Assembly (NCBI RefSeq): GCF_000247695.1
Contig: NW_004624734.1
Span: 35,675,111 to 35,739,110, forward strand
Source of the DNA: Heterocephalus glaber
Lineage: Eukaryota > Chordata > Mammalia > Rodentia > Bathyergidae
Direction of reading: 5' to 3'
Length of the DNA: 64,000 nucleotides
Both the position numbers and the translations under genes were made by a program. Shown piece after piece: positions 55,257 to 64,000 of this stretch. The notes beneath the pieces are model-generated. The model saw nothing but the letters and a program-made list of their open reading frames with translations, was not told the DNA's origin and did no database searches. Within the stretch, counting starts at the first letter, position 1. Every line of letters begins with the position of its first letter.

Positions 55257-55360
55257 GTTTTGTTGTTGTTGTTGTTGTTGTTTTGGTACTGGGGATCAAA
55301 CTCTGGACCTTGTGCTTGGGAGGCTGGCACAGTGCCACTGAGCTAAATTCCCAGCCCAAT
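55257..55360 (-). mobile_element. young ID-type SINE with 14-bp TSD
   Basis: (GTT)n tail, 'ttttggtactggggatcaaactctgg...cactgagctaaattcccagcc'. Exact direct repeats 'ccatatgtgctttt' at 55243-55256 and 55361-55374. Confidence 0.96.
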
Positions 55361-55374
55361 CCATATGTGCTTTT

Positions 55375-57611
55375 TTGACACAGTGCATTGGTCATTGGAA
55401 AATATTGGTTTAAGGAGTTATGCGAGTATTCCAAATGTTGACACATTTCATTATACCACATTGGAAAAAATTGTATTCATTAATTTTACTATTGATTTCA
55501 GTAGAAAAAAGTCCTTATGTATTGGTACACTGCCAAGCACCACAGGGGGAGGTACAAGTTTTCCAAAATTCTAATCTTCACTTAGAAGCTGAAATCTTAT
55601 CACTGGCAACAAACACTATCAGTTGTCCTCCTTGAAATGACAGGCTTCCTTTGTTCATTTTTGAGAAAATGTCTGCCAAATGCCCCGTCTGAAAAAGCAT
55701 TCTTTGTCATTCTTTCAAGCAAAAAAAAAAGATGTTCTATGATAAAATGTAGCTTACTCAACTCCCAGCTCAAATAATGGCCTAAGTGTTTGTCTGTGCT
55801 TTTCTCTGATAGTGATCTTACTTCGGAATGCAGTGAAAGCACTTTATGCATACTTCCCATTTTGTTACACAGATTATTTTGAGAAGTGTCAATATTTAAT
55901 ACAATTAACAATTTTTACTGCTTCACTGAGTACATTCTTTAGTGCAACTGGCATTTGTTTTCTGACAAGTGTCTGGCAGTGATGAGCAGCACAGGGTAGT
56001 GCGCCTGCGTGACTCCAAGCTAAAGGGCCAGGAGTTTCGCCCGTTGTTGCTTTTGTCCCATCAGTGAGAATGTCCACACAGTGAAAAGGGCAAAAACCAC
56101 CACAGTGTTATTATGAGAATGATTTTGACTTAAGGAACACCTCAAACTATAGTAGGGACCCTCAGGGCCTATGGACCACACTGACAGCGGGGTGCTGTCC
56201 TGGAGACAACAAATGACTAAATGTCAGAGGCCTCTTACCCCAGCCTTGCCTCAGGCTGGCTCTGTCTTCTGCAAGTCATTTCCTTTATCTTGGCTTCCTT
56301 ATTTTTTAATAAAAGCTGATTGGGATGAAATGATCTCCACGGTCTCATTGTCATCTTGGAAGCATTGTGAGACAGGGGAGCATCTTTATCTCTGACTCCT
56401 TAGCATTACAGTTGCCTGTTTGCTTCTAATATGGCCTGCTGTTGTGAGGAAACAGACATGTTCTCTTCTTATCCCTTTACAAAGGGAGGGCTGGTTCTCC
56501 CTAGAGCAGGTGCCCTAATGTGGAGGAACTAAATAGCCCCGACTATCCAGGGAGAACCACAGACAGCATGTGTTCATAGCACTTAAACACAGTGCCATTT
56601 GTCCCAGTGGTTCGGGCAGGAGAAGCTCTTTGTTATAAAATCCAAGACACGAAAAAAGCAGCCAAGTCATAATAATAAGAAAAGTATGCATTTTTCATGA
56701 AAAGGAAAGACCAAACTGGATGGTTTTCCGAAGAAACCCATAGTTTTGGTGGTGGTGGTGGCAATCTGCCTTCTGACAGAGGCCAGTGTCCTCCTGCTTC
56801 TCGCGCTTCACCCGCGCCCATGGACCAGAATTCACCTCTGGCCCCCGTGGAGCCTGGCTGGGGCCTGAAGAGGTAGAAGTGTGAGGCCCCAGAAGGGGCT
56901 GCGGCTGTACCAACTGAGGGTTCAGTGTCACCCTGGGAGAGGGGTTGGGTGCCTGACCAGGGAGATGAATAAAGGGGAAGTTAGAAATGAAACAATAAAA
57001 TAGGAAATGACTACAGAGAACAGGACATTCGCATAAGACAGCTCACAAAAGGCAACACATGGGTGTATTTTTCCCTTTGTGAATTTTATTTAGAAAAAAA
57101 CTTAGCTAAACAAAGACACAACTCCTTGTTTGGCCCACCTTTATAAAGCTTTAGAATGTGGACTTGAGCCCACCGATAAAACAGTGGCCTGAGACACCAT
57201 CCAAGTCTATATGCATCTGGGCCAGAGAAGACGGTGTGTAGCCTGACAGGAGCTCTTGACACAGCCTCCACCCAGCGGGTCACGGGGAGCGTATGCTGTC
57301 ACCTCTGTGAAGCCATTACTGCCCACGGCGTGCCAGGCACTTCTGTTCCACACACCAAGCTGAGTGCTCTCTTGAAGTCAGTGCTACTTGCCAACCCACA
57401 TCTGCCCATTGTCCACGCCACTCCAACGATGTGACTGGAGTTGTATACAGTGGAACGGCTTCATAAGGACAAGTCACAAAAAACTGCCATTGAACAGGTA
57501 TGGAAAGATGTGGAAGACTAGGGAAAACATTGGAAACATTTTAGGGTAATTCTGTACTCAGATTGCCTTGTGTTTTTAAATTCTTATTCCACTTGAAGAA
57601 AACTGAAACTG
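55375..57611. other. 2.2 kb without a gene
   Basis: Unique sequence. Short ORFs at 55365-55635 (+), 55600-56077 (-) and 56633-56931 (-) show no motif. No repeat recognised with confidence. Confidence 0.4.
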
Positions 57612-57712
57612 AAAGCCAGGTGTGGTAGCACACACCTGTAATCCTAGCTCCTGGGGAAGCTCAGGCAGAAGGATTGTAAACTTGAGGCCAGCTTAGGAAA
57701 CAAAGAAAAAAC
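57612..57712 (+). mobile_element. B1 SINE, diverged
   Basis: 'aaagccaggtgtggtagcacacacctgtaatcctagctcctggggaagctcaggcagaagg'. Confidence 0.87.
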
Positions 57713-57830
57713 AGTGGCTAACCATACCTGTATGTGTTTTAAGTTAAATGTAAAAGTTTAAAGCGTGTTTCTATCACTTTTCATGGTATCTTCTTAAATT
57801 ATCATTATTAATTAATGTATCATCTATTGC

Positions 57831-57914
57831 CATTTTTTTTGGTACTGGAGATCGAACCTGGGACCTTGTGCTTGTGAGGCAGGCAGTGGAACCGCTGAGG
57901 TAAATCCTTGGCCC
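57831..57914 (-). mobile_element. young ID-type SINE with 17-bp TSD
   Basis: Reverse ID with 'ggtactggagatcgaacctggg'. Direct repeats 'aatgtatcatctattgc' (57814-57830) and 'aatgtgtcatctattgc' (57915-57931), 16 of 17 identical. Confidence 0.97.
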
Positions 57915-57931
57915 AATGTGTCATCTATTGC

Positions 57932-58349
57932 TCTGGTCACATTGGACTGGGGGGCTTTTCTGGTATAGAGAGGCAGGGATAGCTCCTAGGTTATCTACTA
58001 GGCACTGTCCACTCATGGTGGGTTACAAGACCAAATCATGAGACCCTAAAGCAGACTCCCCCAGCTTCCTCTCTCCAGAGGGAAATAAGAAAAACCTGTT
58101 CTGTTTTAATACTGAAGAGACTGCTTATTTGTACTGCAGTACATTATGTTTGTTATTTTTCTTAATCTGTTCTGGTTTGGAAAGATGAAAACTTAATAGG
58201 AGGTGGACTGTGTCTCTAGATAGAGATTGGTCCGATCACTGAGCATAAGAAGCCATCCCTGTGAGCCTTCCTGATCCAGTGAGTTATAGTTAGGACCTGT
58301 GCTGGTAAGAAACGTCTCCCCGCTGCAGACTCTGTTTGAGATTGTTTAG
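57932..58349. other. no gene seen
   Basis: Unique sequence. Confidence 0.4.
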
Positions 58350-58505
58350 ATTTGGACTCAGAGGATCAGGGTTTCAACTTCTATATATTAATCTTGTGGC
58401 TTTAAACTAGTTCACACACTTCTCCAAGCTGAATTTCCTACCTGATGCACAGGGAATAGGGGATGAGTTTGATGAGACATTTATCTCATTGCTCAGAGTA
58501 GCCAG
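58350..58505 (+). mobile_element. MIR SINE
   Basis: 'gatttggactcagaggatcagggtttcaac...ttgtggctttaaactagttcacacacttctccaagctgaatttcc'. Confidence 0.7.
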
Positions 58506-58581
58506 GCAAGGCCTAGGGCAGCCAGAGCCTCTGGGCTTGTCATCTCTTCTGTCCACAGCCTCATACTTTTCCATAGTGTGA

Positions 58582-58635
58582 TTTTATATTTATACATATT
58601 ATATATGTGTGTGTGTATAACATATATAGATTTGT
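58582..58635. repeat. AT/TG microsatellite
   Basis: 'tatatatgtgtgtgtgtataacatatata' alternating purine/pyrimidine tract. Confidence 0.85.
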
Positions 58636-58713
58636 GTACATATTCAATTTCCTATGTGTATCTTGATATGGAAATTTAGGTAGCACTAAGAGATGCAGAA
58701 TTTGCTCCTAAAC

Positions 58714-58794
58714 CTGTGGTGGTAAACCTATGGCATGCACACCACAGCCAGCTGCTTGTTATCACTGAAAGCTCTAAAAGGTTTGCCATCACTG
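58714..58794 (+). mobile_element. short hAT MITE relic
   Basis: Ends 'ctgtggtggtaaacctatgg' and 'ctaaaaggtttgccatcactg' are imperfect inverted repeats of each other and of the hAT element at 45472-45658. Only about 80 bp, so internally deleted. No clear TSD. Confidence 0.6.
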
Positions 58795-60211
58795 TGAACT
58801 AATGATACCTGTCCTGTCTTGGTCAACAGGTTGTTTGAAGATCCCCTGAGATACAGATGTGAAATGCTTAAAGCTGCTGCCGGTTATAAAACAGGAGGCA
58901 TCATGACAGACAGATGGAGTTCCTGGTGTCACCCAGTAGCACAGCAAGGCTGGCTTACCTTCCTCCAGCCCATGTTTCCTCACCAGATTCCCAGATCAAT
59001 GAAGAAACATGGAGGGAAAATGTTGGTATATGGAGATCAAAACATCAGATTGCTTCTGATCCATCTGATATGGGCATTATCTGCAGGTAAGCAAGCATCC
59101 TAATATTGAACCCCCAACAACCAGTGACAGGAAAATCCGGAGAACCATATCTATCTGTGGGAGAAAGCTTATCCCTGGAATTACAGCACAGAATGCATAC
59201 TCCCTGTGAGTGAAGGAAGGAAAGACCGGGGACTGGTCCATGTGTGTCATTTCTTCTTCCCAACTTGACAGTCACTCACCTCCCTGGGAATAAGGATGTG
59301 ACCGGATGGAAGAAGGGCCAGGTGTTGCACTAAGAAAGTAGCGGGTAGGATTCTTCCTGTGGAAGACTGAGCACCAATTACACTTTCTTAGAGGCGAAAG
59401 GAGGCTGTGGTCTCTTTTGTCACTGTTTCCTGGTGAACATGGGCATAGAGGCATTGGACTTTTGCAGCATTGTTAGCAAAATTCCCAGACCCATTACCAG
59501 CTTTCTGGGTACAGAGAAGCAGGAATTGGGCATTAATTTTCACCCACATGGACCAAGCAGGCATAGTCTGACCCAGACTGTGTGGCTTCCTGATCCCTGG
59601 GTATGGGTGAGGAGGTATAGTCCTGGACTCCCCCAGCTTCCTGATGGTGACACAGGTAACAGCTACTCCACAGACATTTCTTTCTGCTGGTTCTGCTGGA
59701 GGCATGGCCTAAGACCTGCCCCTTTAACCCATCCATAATATTTTAAGCAGCTGATTTCCTATATTAAAACCGTTTCTGCTTAGAATGTTCACGTGATGGC
59801 TAATAGATATCTAGAACATTGCAACGATGAAGGAGCACTTTAGCAGAACTCTTCTTCTCTCTCTCCTCTCCCTGCCTTCTTGCACTTGTTCTTTTCATTT
59901 CTTATTGCCCAGCGCTGAGTCCCATGTTTATACTCAACGTTTCCACTGACCAAGGGAGCACAAGTCCATGTTTGGAGATCCTTAGCATGGCAGAATGAGT
60001 ATTCCACTGTTCTAGGCTTACACATTTCCACCCAACAGCTTAGGTTCTACTTATTCTTTGTTTTAGGGTTCTATGCCTAGATCTGAAAAATACTGTAAAT
60101 TCACATGCAAAAGGCCAACACTTTTTGAAGCTGCCTCTTCCAATTTCTGGTTTCTTGGGCACTCTTATCTTGAACAACAGAATAAATATCTGTTGAATCG
60201 AGTTGATTTAA
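58795..60211. other. 1.4 kb without a gene
   Basis: A 94-codon ORF (58819-59103 +) ends over a donor-like 'gcag/gtaagc' at about 59084, but its start looks like MIR sequence. Other ORFs on both strands at 59272-59738 have no motif. Confidence 0.35.
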
Positions 60212-60294
60212 CTTTTTTTTTGTACGGGGGATCAAACTCAAGACCTTGTGCTAGCAAGGCAGGCGGCGGCACCACTGAGCTAAATCTCCGGGCC
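60212..60294 (-). mobile_element. young ID-type SINE
   Basis: 'ttttttttgtacgggggatcaaactcaagaccttgtgctagcaaggcaggcggcggcaccactgagctaaatctccgggcc'. Confidence 0.92.
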
Positions 60295-61355
60295 TGAGTT
60301 AACTTTTTTTTTTTTTTTAACTTTTAAGAGTGGCAGAGAAGTAGTCCTGGGTTGCTGCTTGTAGAGAGCAGACCAGAGAACAATTCCATCAGACCTAGAG
60401 GTTATTCAAGTCCACTCCTTTTAAGGGTCACAGGAATTTCAGATGAGACTCATTACCAGCCCATTTTCTTCAGCTCATTATTTGAGGACCATAGACGTAT
60501 AGGTGCCCTTGAAGAAAAGAGTGTGCTGACCTCCTCCTGGTCCCTTGGGCTTGCTTTCTGAGGTCATCAAGCCCCACCTCTGACACAACCTGAGAGAGTG
60601 ATGACATTTGTAAGTGTTAGGAGTCGTTTTGGTGAAGCTGTCTTTCCTCTTGAAGATTCAGGTCAAATCAGAGAATATATACATGGAATGCCTACTTCAC
60701 ATAAAGAATGCTTGAGGCCACCGAGGACACACCCTCAGATGGTTTATAATCTAATGGGGAAGGGGACAGGAAAGGCATACACGGGATACACAATGCTTTT
60801 TCTTATTTAACTTTCACTACCTAGATCATTAAAAGAATACCTGAAATTCATATTTCTGGTTCATTTTAACGTGTGTATGGGGAGAAAGAAAAGAGCTTTA
60901 ACTTCAACTCATACAAAGTCTTACACAGCAATCTTTTAAGTCTTTCACTGGAGGCAGAATAAAACCACTCCTCCAGGTGTGAGAAGATTTACTGGTCCTG
61001 AATCTTTTAGGATCCTCTCTCTTTGTAAGGCAGGGACTATGTTTCTGTGAGTCGCTTTCTTTAATAGCTCTAACAGCTGAATTGTAAACTTCTAACCACA
61101 GGAACATGACAGTACCACTCATCTGCAGTTGCGCAGCCTACTTTAGATGTCTGACAAACACTTAACGGATTCAGGAAAGAAGCTGTAGCTGACACAGAAC
61201 ATGAGAAAGTACTCTATACTTTTTTTAGATGAGAAACAGTTTGACAGTTCAACTGCCCTCTCTACCTTGACCAGGGACCCTCCTTGCCACCTACTTTAAT
61301 CTACGCTCAGCCACTGAACCTATTTCCATGCTATTACCAGCTACTGCTAGTATTA
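60295..61355. other. 1.1 kb without a gene
   Basis: Unique sequence with ORFs of about 70 codons and no motif. Confidence 0.4.
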
Positions 61356-61370
61356 AAAATCATTTTGGAG

Positions 61371-61450
61371 CCAGGGGTTTAGCTCAGTGGTTCTGCTCCC
61401 TGCCCTGCAAGTACAAGGATCCAAGTTCGATCCCTGGTGCAAAAAAAAAA
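61371..61450 (+). mobile_element. young ID-type SINE with 15-bp TSD
   Basis: 'ccaggggtttagctcagtgg...gttcgatccctggtgc' and a long A tail. Exact direct repeats 'aaaatcattttggag' at 61356-61370 and 61451-61465. Confidence 0.97.
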
Positions 61451-61689
61451 AAAATCATTTTGGAGTCTTCTCACCTATGAAAATAAATTTCTGTAAAAAC
61501 AAGACAAATGGGCAATTTGAAAGGGAGATGGAAATTTTTTAAAAATTTAAGCCAGCATGAGATTTTTTAAAGCAGTGCTTCCCTTGATAAGCTGTCAGCC
61601 CACAGCATAGCAGTCAACCTGCATAGAAGATAAAACCTCCTAGGGTTGATGAGGGAGCACCTTTTATAGTCAAGTGTGTGACTGTGGTC

Positions 61690-62065
61690 ATAATCATGCA
61701 GTATACCAGGCATGATCAAAAATATGATGGTTATTTAAATTTTTTTAATGTTTATAGTAAAAGGCACATTGCCATTAATTCCCCTCCAAATACCACCCCC
61801 AATACACATACACTTTGAATACACTTGTACCATTTGTTCTTGCCACTTTCTGAAGCAGTTCTGGAAGTCTTTTTTTGTATCTTTAGTTGTGCTGTCGTGG
61901 CCACCTCAGTGTCCTGCAGTGACTCAAAATGTTTATTTTTCATGGTAATTTTTACTTTGGGGAAGAGCCAGAAGCCATACTGTGCCAGATCCAGTGAATA
62001 AAATGGATGAGGATACACTGTAAAGTTTCTACGAGCCTGCCTTTAAGTTGGGTGGGACTTGGCAG
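61690..62065 (-). mobile_element. mariner (Tc1/mariner) transposase 3' end relic
   Basis: The minus strand encodes (62018-61752) a decayed mariner transposase C-terminus: 'HPFYSLDLAQYGFWLFPKVK' corresponds to the family's H-x-P-Y-S-P-D-L-A-P-x-D-F-x-L-F-P block. The catalytic third Asp of the D-D-D triad is replaced (Gly at the second D site of the motif). Then follow QLK, a linker and the W-x-K-C-I block. The outer end ('ggcatgatcaaaaatatgatgg') is the candidate terminal repeat. Dead: frameshifted and 5'-truncated. Confidence 0.75.
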
Positions 62066-62104
62066 CAACATTCACCATATTTTTCATCACATCTCATAAA
62101 GACC

Positions 62105-62230
62105 CTGTTGAAAGAGGACTTCCAGAACCGCTTCAGAAAATGGTATGAAAAATAAAATAAGTGTATTCTAACCAAGTAAGAGTATTTTGAGGGGGATTAA
62201 TGGCAATGTGTCTTTTACTATAATAATTGT
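62105..62230 (+). mobile_element. second mariner 3' end, inverted
   Basis: 'gacttccagaaccgcttcag' and 'gattaatggcaatgtg' repeat, in opposite orientation, the end of the minus-strand mariner at about 61752-61880. The two arms are separated by about 230 bp. Confidence 0.75.
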
Positions 62231-62307
62231 TTTAAAACAGACACTATAGTTGTCAATAACCCATAAAATTCCTAAACATTGTTATGAGCCAAAGTGTATC
62301 CCCTTAA

Positions 62308-62640
62308 AATTCACATGTTGAAGTCCTAACCTCCAGCACCTCAGAACATAGCTAAATTTAGAGATAAGGACTTTAAAGACATGCTTAAGTTGAAAGAAGG
62401 TCTTGGGGGTGGACTCTAAGTCTACTGTAGGACTGGTATCCTTCTAAAAAGAGGAAATCTGTAAGGACTCGCCAAGAAGGTGGCCATCTGCGAGCCACAG
62501 AGAGAGGCCTCAGAAGAAACAAGCCTGCTGACACCTCGAAATTGGGCTTCTGACCTCCACAACTATAAGCAAATAAATTTCTATTGTTTAAGCATCCACC
62601 CTGTAGTATTTTGTTATGGCAGCCCTAAAACATTAATTCA
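62308..62640 (+). mobile_element. ancient LTR (MLT/MST/MER class)
   Basis: 'tatccccttaaaattcacatgttgaagtcctaacc...taggactggtatccttctaaaaagagg...agaaggtggccatctgcgagcc...gtagtattttgttatggcagccc' is the forward form of the LTR type seen reversed at 50305 and 52440. Confidence 0.75.
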
Positions 62641-63704
62641 ATGTTTATCACAGAAGTCCTTGAACCTGGCTTTGTGTAATGATTTCATGTACTCAGTGAA
62701 CACCATATGACTGAGATTACGTAATACCACAAAACCGACTAGTAACATAAGGGATCACATTTTGCTAGAGGGAAGCAATTGGCAAGACTGTCTCAGGAAA
62801 TTGTGTACTTCTTGATGCCTGGAGCTAAATTTTCTTACCCCTAAAAATGACTCTTTTAAATGTTTCTATCTTCTCACCGACATAGCCCCTTCTCTCCCAT
62901 TTTACCACCCTTCCACCCTCCCAATGTCCTCCCACCCAACACTGTCGCACACCGGCATGCACTAGCCCCCTGCCTCCTACCTTCCATGCCACTGTACACC
63001 ATTGCCAGCTCACCCTCCTGCCCTCCAGCAGGCCCTGATAGCCGTTCCTGGCTCAACTTAATAAAAGTAAAATAGCCATTGTGCTTTGTTTTGTTTTGTT
63101 TGCTTTTCTAAGACTTTAAGCAAATTTCCTCAACCAAAAACTGGGAACAAGTTTTAAAAACCTGTTTGTGAAGGTCAGATTTTTCAACTTGACCTCAAAT
63201 CAGCTGGAGAAGATGGGTTCAGAAAACCCAAAGTCCTAAAGTATCAGGAAGGGTTTCTTTTGTGGGAGAAAACACTTAGAGACTTGGTCAGGAATTTACT
63301 CTGTTCAGAGCCAGGAGGCAGAGTGCAAGCGACTCTGGCAAGAGACATAGACCTGTTAGGCACAGACAGAGCCTCCTGCGGCTTGGGCCCAGAGAAGGCC
63401 CTGGCTCGTGTCTGCTGGAGTCTGTCCCTAAGATGGGTGCCATGGTGTCGGCTCCACAGGTGGCCAGGCTCTGGAAGGCTGAGAGGAAGTCACTTCATTT
63501 TAGATCTGAAGTTTCATTTCCTGAATAGTAAAATAAGAAGATTAAACCAGAGCAGTCACTTCCAATTCTTTTAACTGTAAAAACAACCTTACCCAAACAA
63601 AATCTTACATGTAAATTTGTGTTAAAATCATACAAAGCCACACAGAGCTGTTCTAGCTCAGGAGCCAGAACGATGGGCAGGGCCTTGCCCAGGATCTGCA
63701 TCCC
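62641..63704. other. 1.1 kb without a gene
   Basis: C-rich stretch at about 62880-63050 with overlapping ORFs on both strands; no motif. MIR-like scrap at about 63490-63560. Confidence 0.35.
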
Positions 63705-63780
63705 CTCCTCCTCTTTCACTCCTCCTCCTCCACCTCCTTTTCCTTCCCTTCCATTTCCACCTCCTCAACCTCATCCTCCA
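63705..63780. repeat. polypyrimidine (CTC)n-rich tract
   Basis: About 75 bp nearly free of purines on the + strand, with repeated 'cctcctcc'. Confidence 0.9.
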
Positions 63781-64000
63781 GGCATTAATCAAGGACTCTC
63801 AGTGGATTCCTACTGCCGCAACACAGGGGTAAAAACCACCAGTTTTGATTATCTCTAGGGTTTGGTGAGGTTCTGGGAAATGTTTAACAAGGAGCTTTGG
63901 GAGAAATGGTGTGGAGTGTTGCTGATCTCAGTGGTGTAAATACTACCACTAAGGCTAAATTCAAGTCACCAAAATCACATCGCTAAATTTAGGGTTGGGT

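Noticed and set aside
58819..59103. Possible internal exon ending at a donor-like 'gcag/gtaagc'
   Set aside because: Its beginning resembles MIR sequence, the acceptor is weak, and no neighbouring exon is visible.
1..64000. CRISPR arrays, operons, bacterial promoters, riboswitches
   Set aside because: Mammalian nuclear sequence; no regularly spaced repeats or prokaryotic signals were seen.

Overview
This is a rodent nuclear genomic window. The evidence is its repeat content: many B1 (7SL-derived) SINEs, some with a characteristic internal duplication; ID-type SINEs derived from a tRNA; B1-dID dimers (B1 joined to an ID unit); L1 3' ends; MaLR-type LTRs; and old MIR, L2 and hAT relics. The youngest ID-type SINE has long A tails, near-perfect target-site duplications (TSDs), and a body reading roughly 'ggatttagctcagtggttc ... 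ggtaccaaaa'. From memory this combination best suits a castorimorph rodent such as beaver. That is an inference and was not checked against a library.

The window is overwhelmingly intergenic. The one convincing protein-coding gene is a 523-codon, single-exon KRAB zinc-finger gene at 24723-26294 (+). It has a KRAB A box, degenerate spacer fingers, and ten intact, almost identical C2H2 fingers. The lack of introns and the A-rich tract about 730 bp past the stop suggest an mRNA retrocopy that has kept its frame. A small CpG-rich block (23694-23955) lies about 0.8 kb upstream. It could be a captured promoter, or the 5' end of a different, unidentified retrocopied gene on the minus strand. A 122-codon ORF with one membrane segment (41241-41609) lies just upstream of an LTR-like block and is the only other ORF I would keep as a candidate.

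Layout. 1-8.7 kb: L1 3' ends, an L2 relic, an LTR, a split L1, and a twin-primed L1 inserted in a MER5A-like relic. 8.7-23.6 kb: mostly unique sequence with scattered B1, ID and MIR, a minisatellite, and an unclassified 218-bp retroposon with a 19-bp TSD. 23.7-27 kb: CpG block and the KRAB-ZNF gene. 27-35.6 kb: unique sequence and SINEs. 35.6-39.6 kb: two 5'-truncated L1s in inverted orientation, one containing a 101-N assembly gap. 40-53 kb: LTR and MaLR remnants, including one split by a B1. 53-64 kb: unique sequence, ID insertions with clear TSDs, a short hAT relic, and two mariner 3' ends in inverted orientation.

The elements give a readable insertion order (L1 into MER5A, B1 into MaLR, ID into B1, B1 into a minisatellite). 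There is no operon-like functional linkage between genes.
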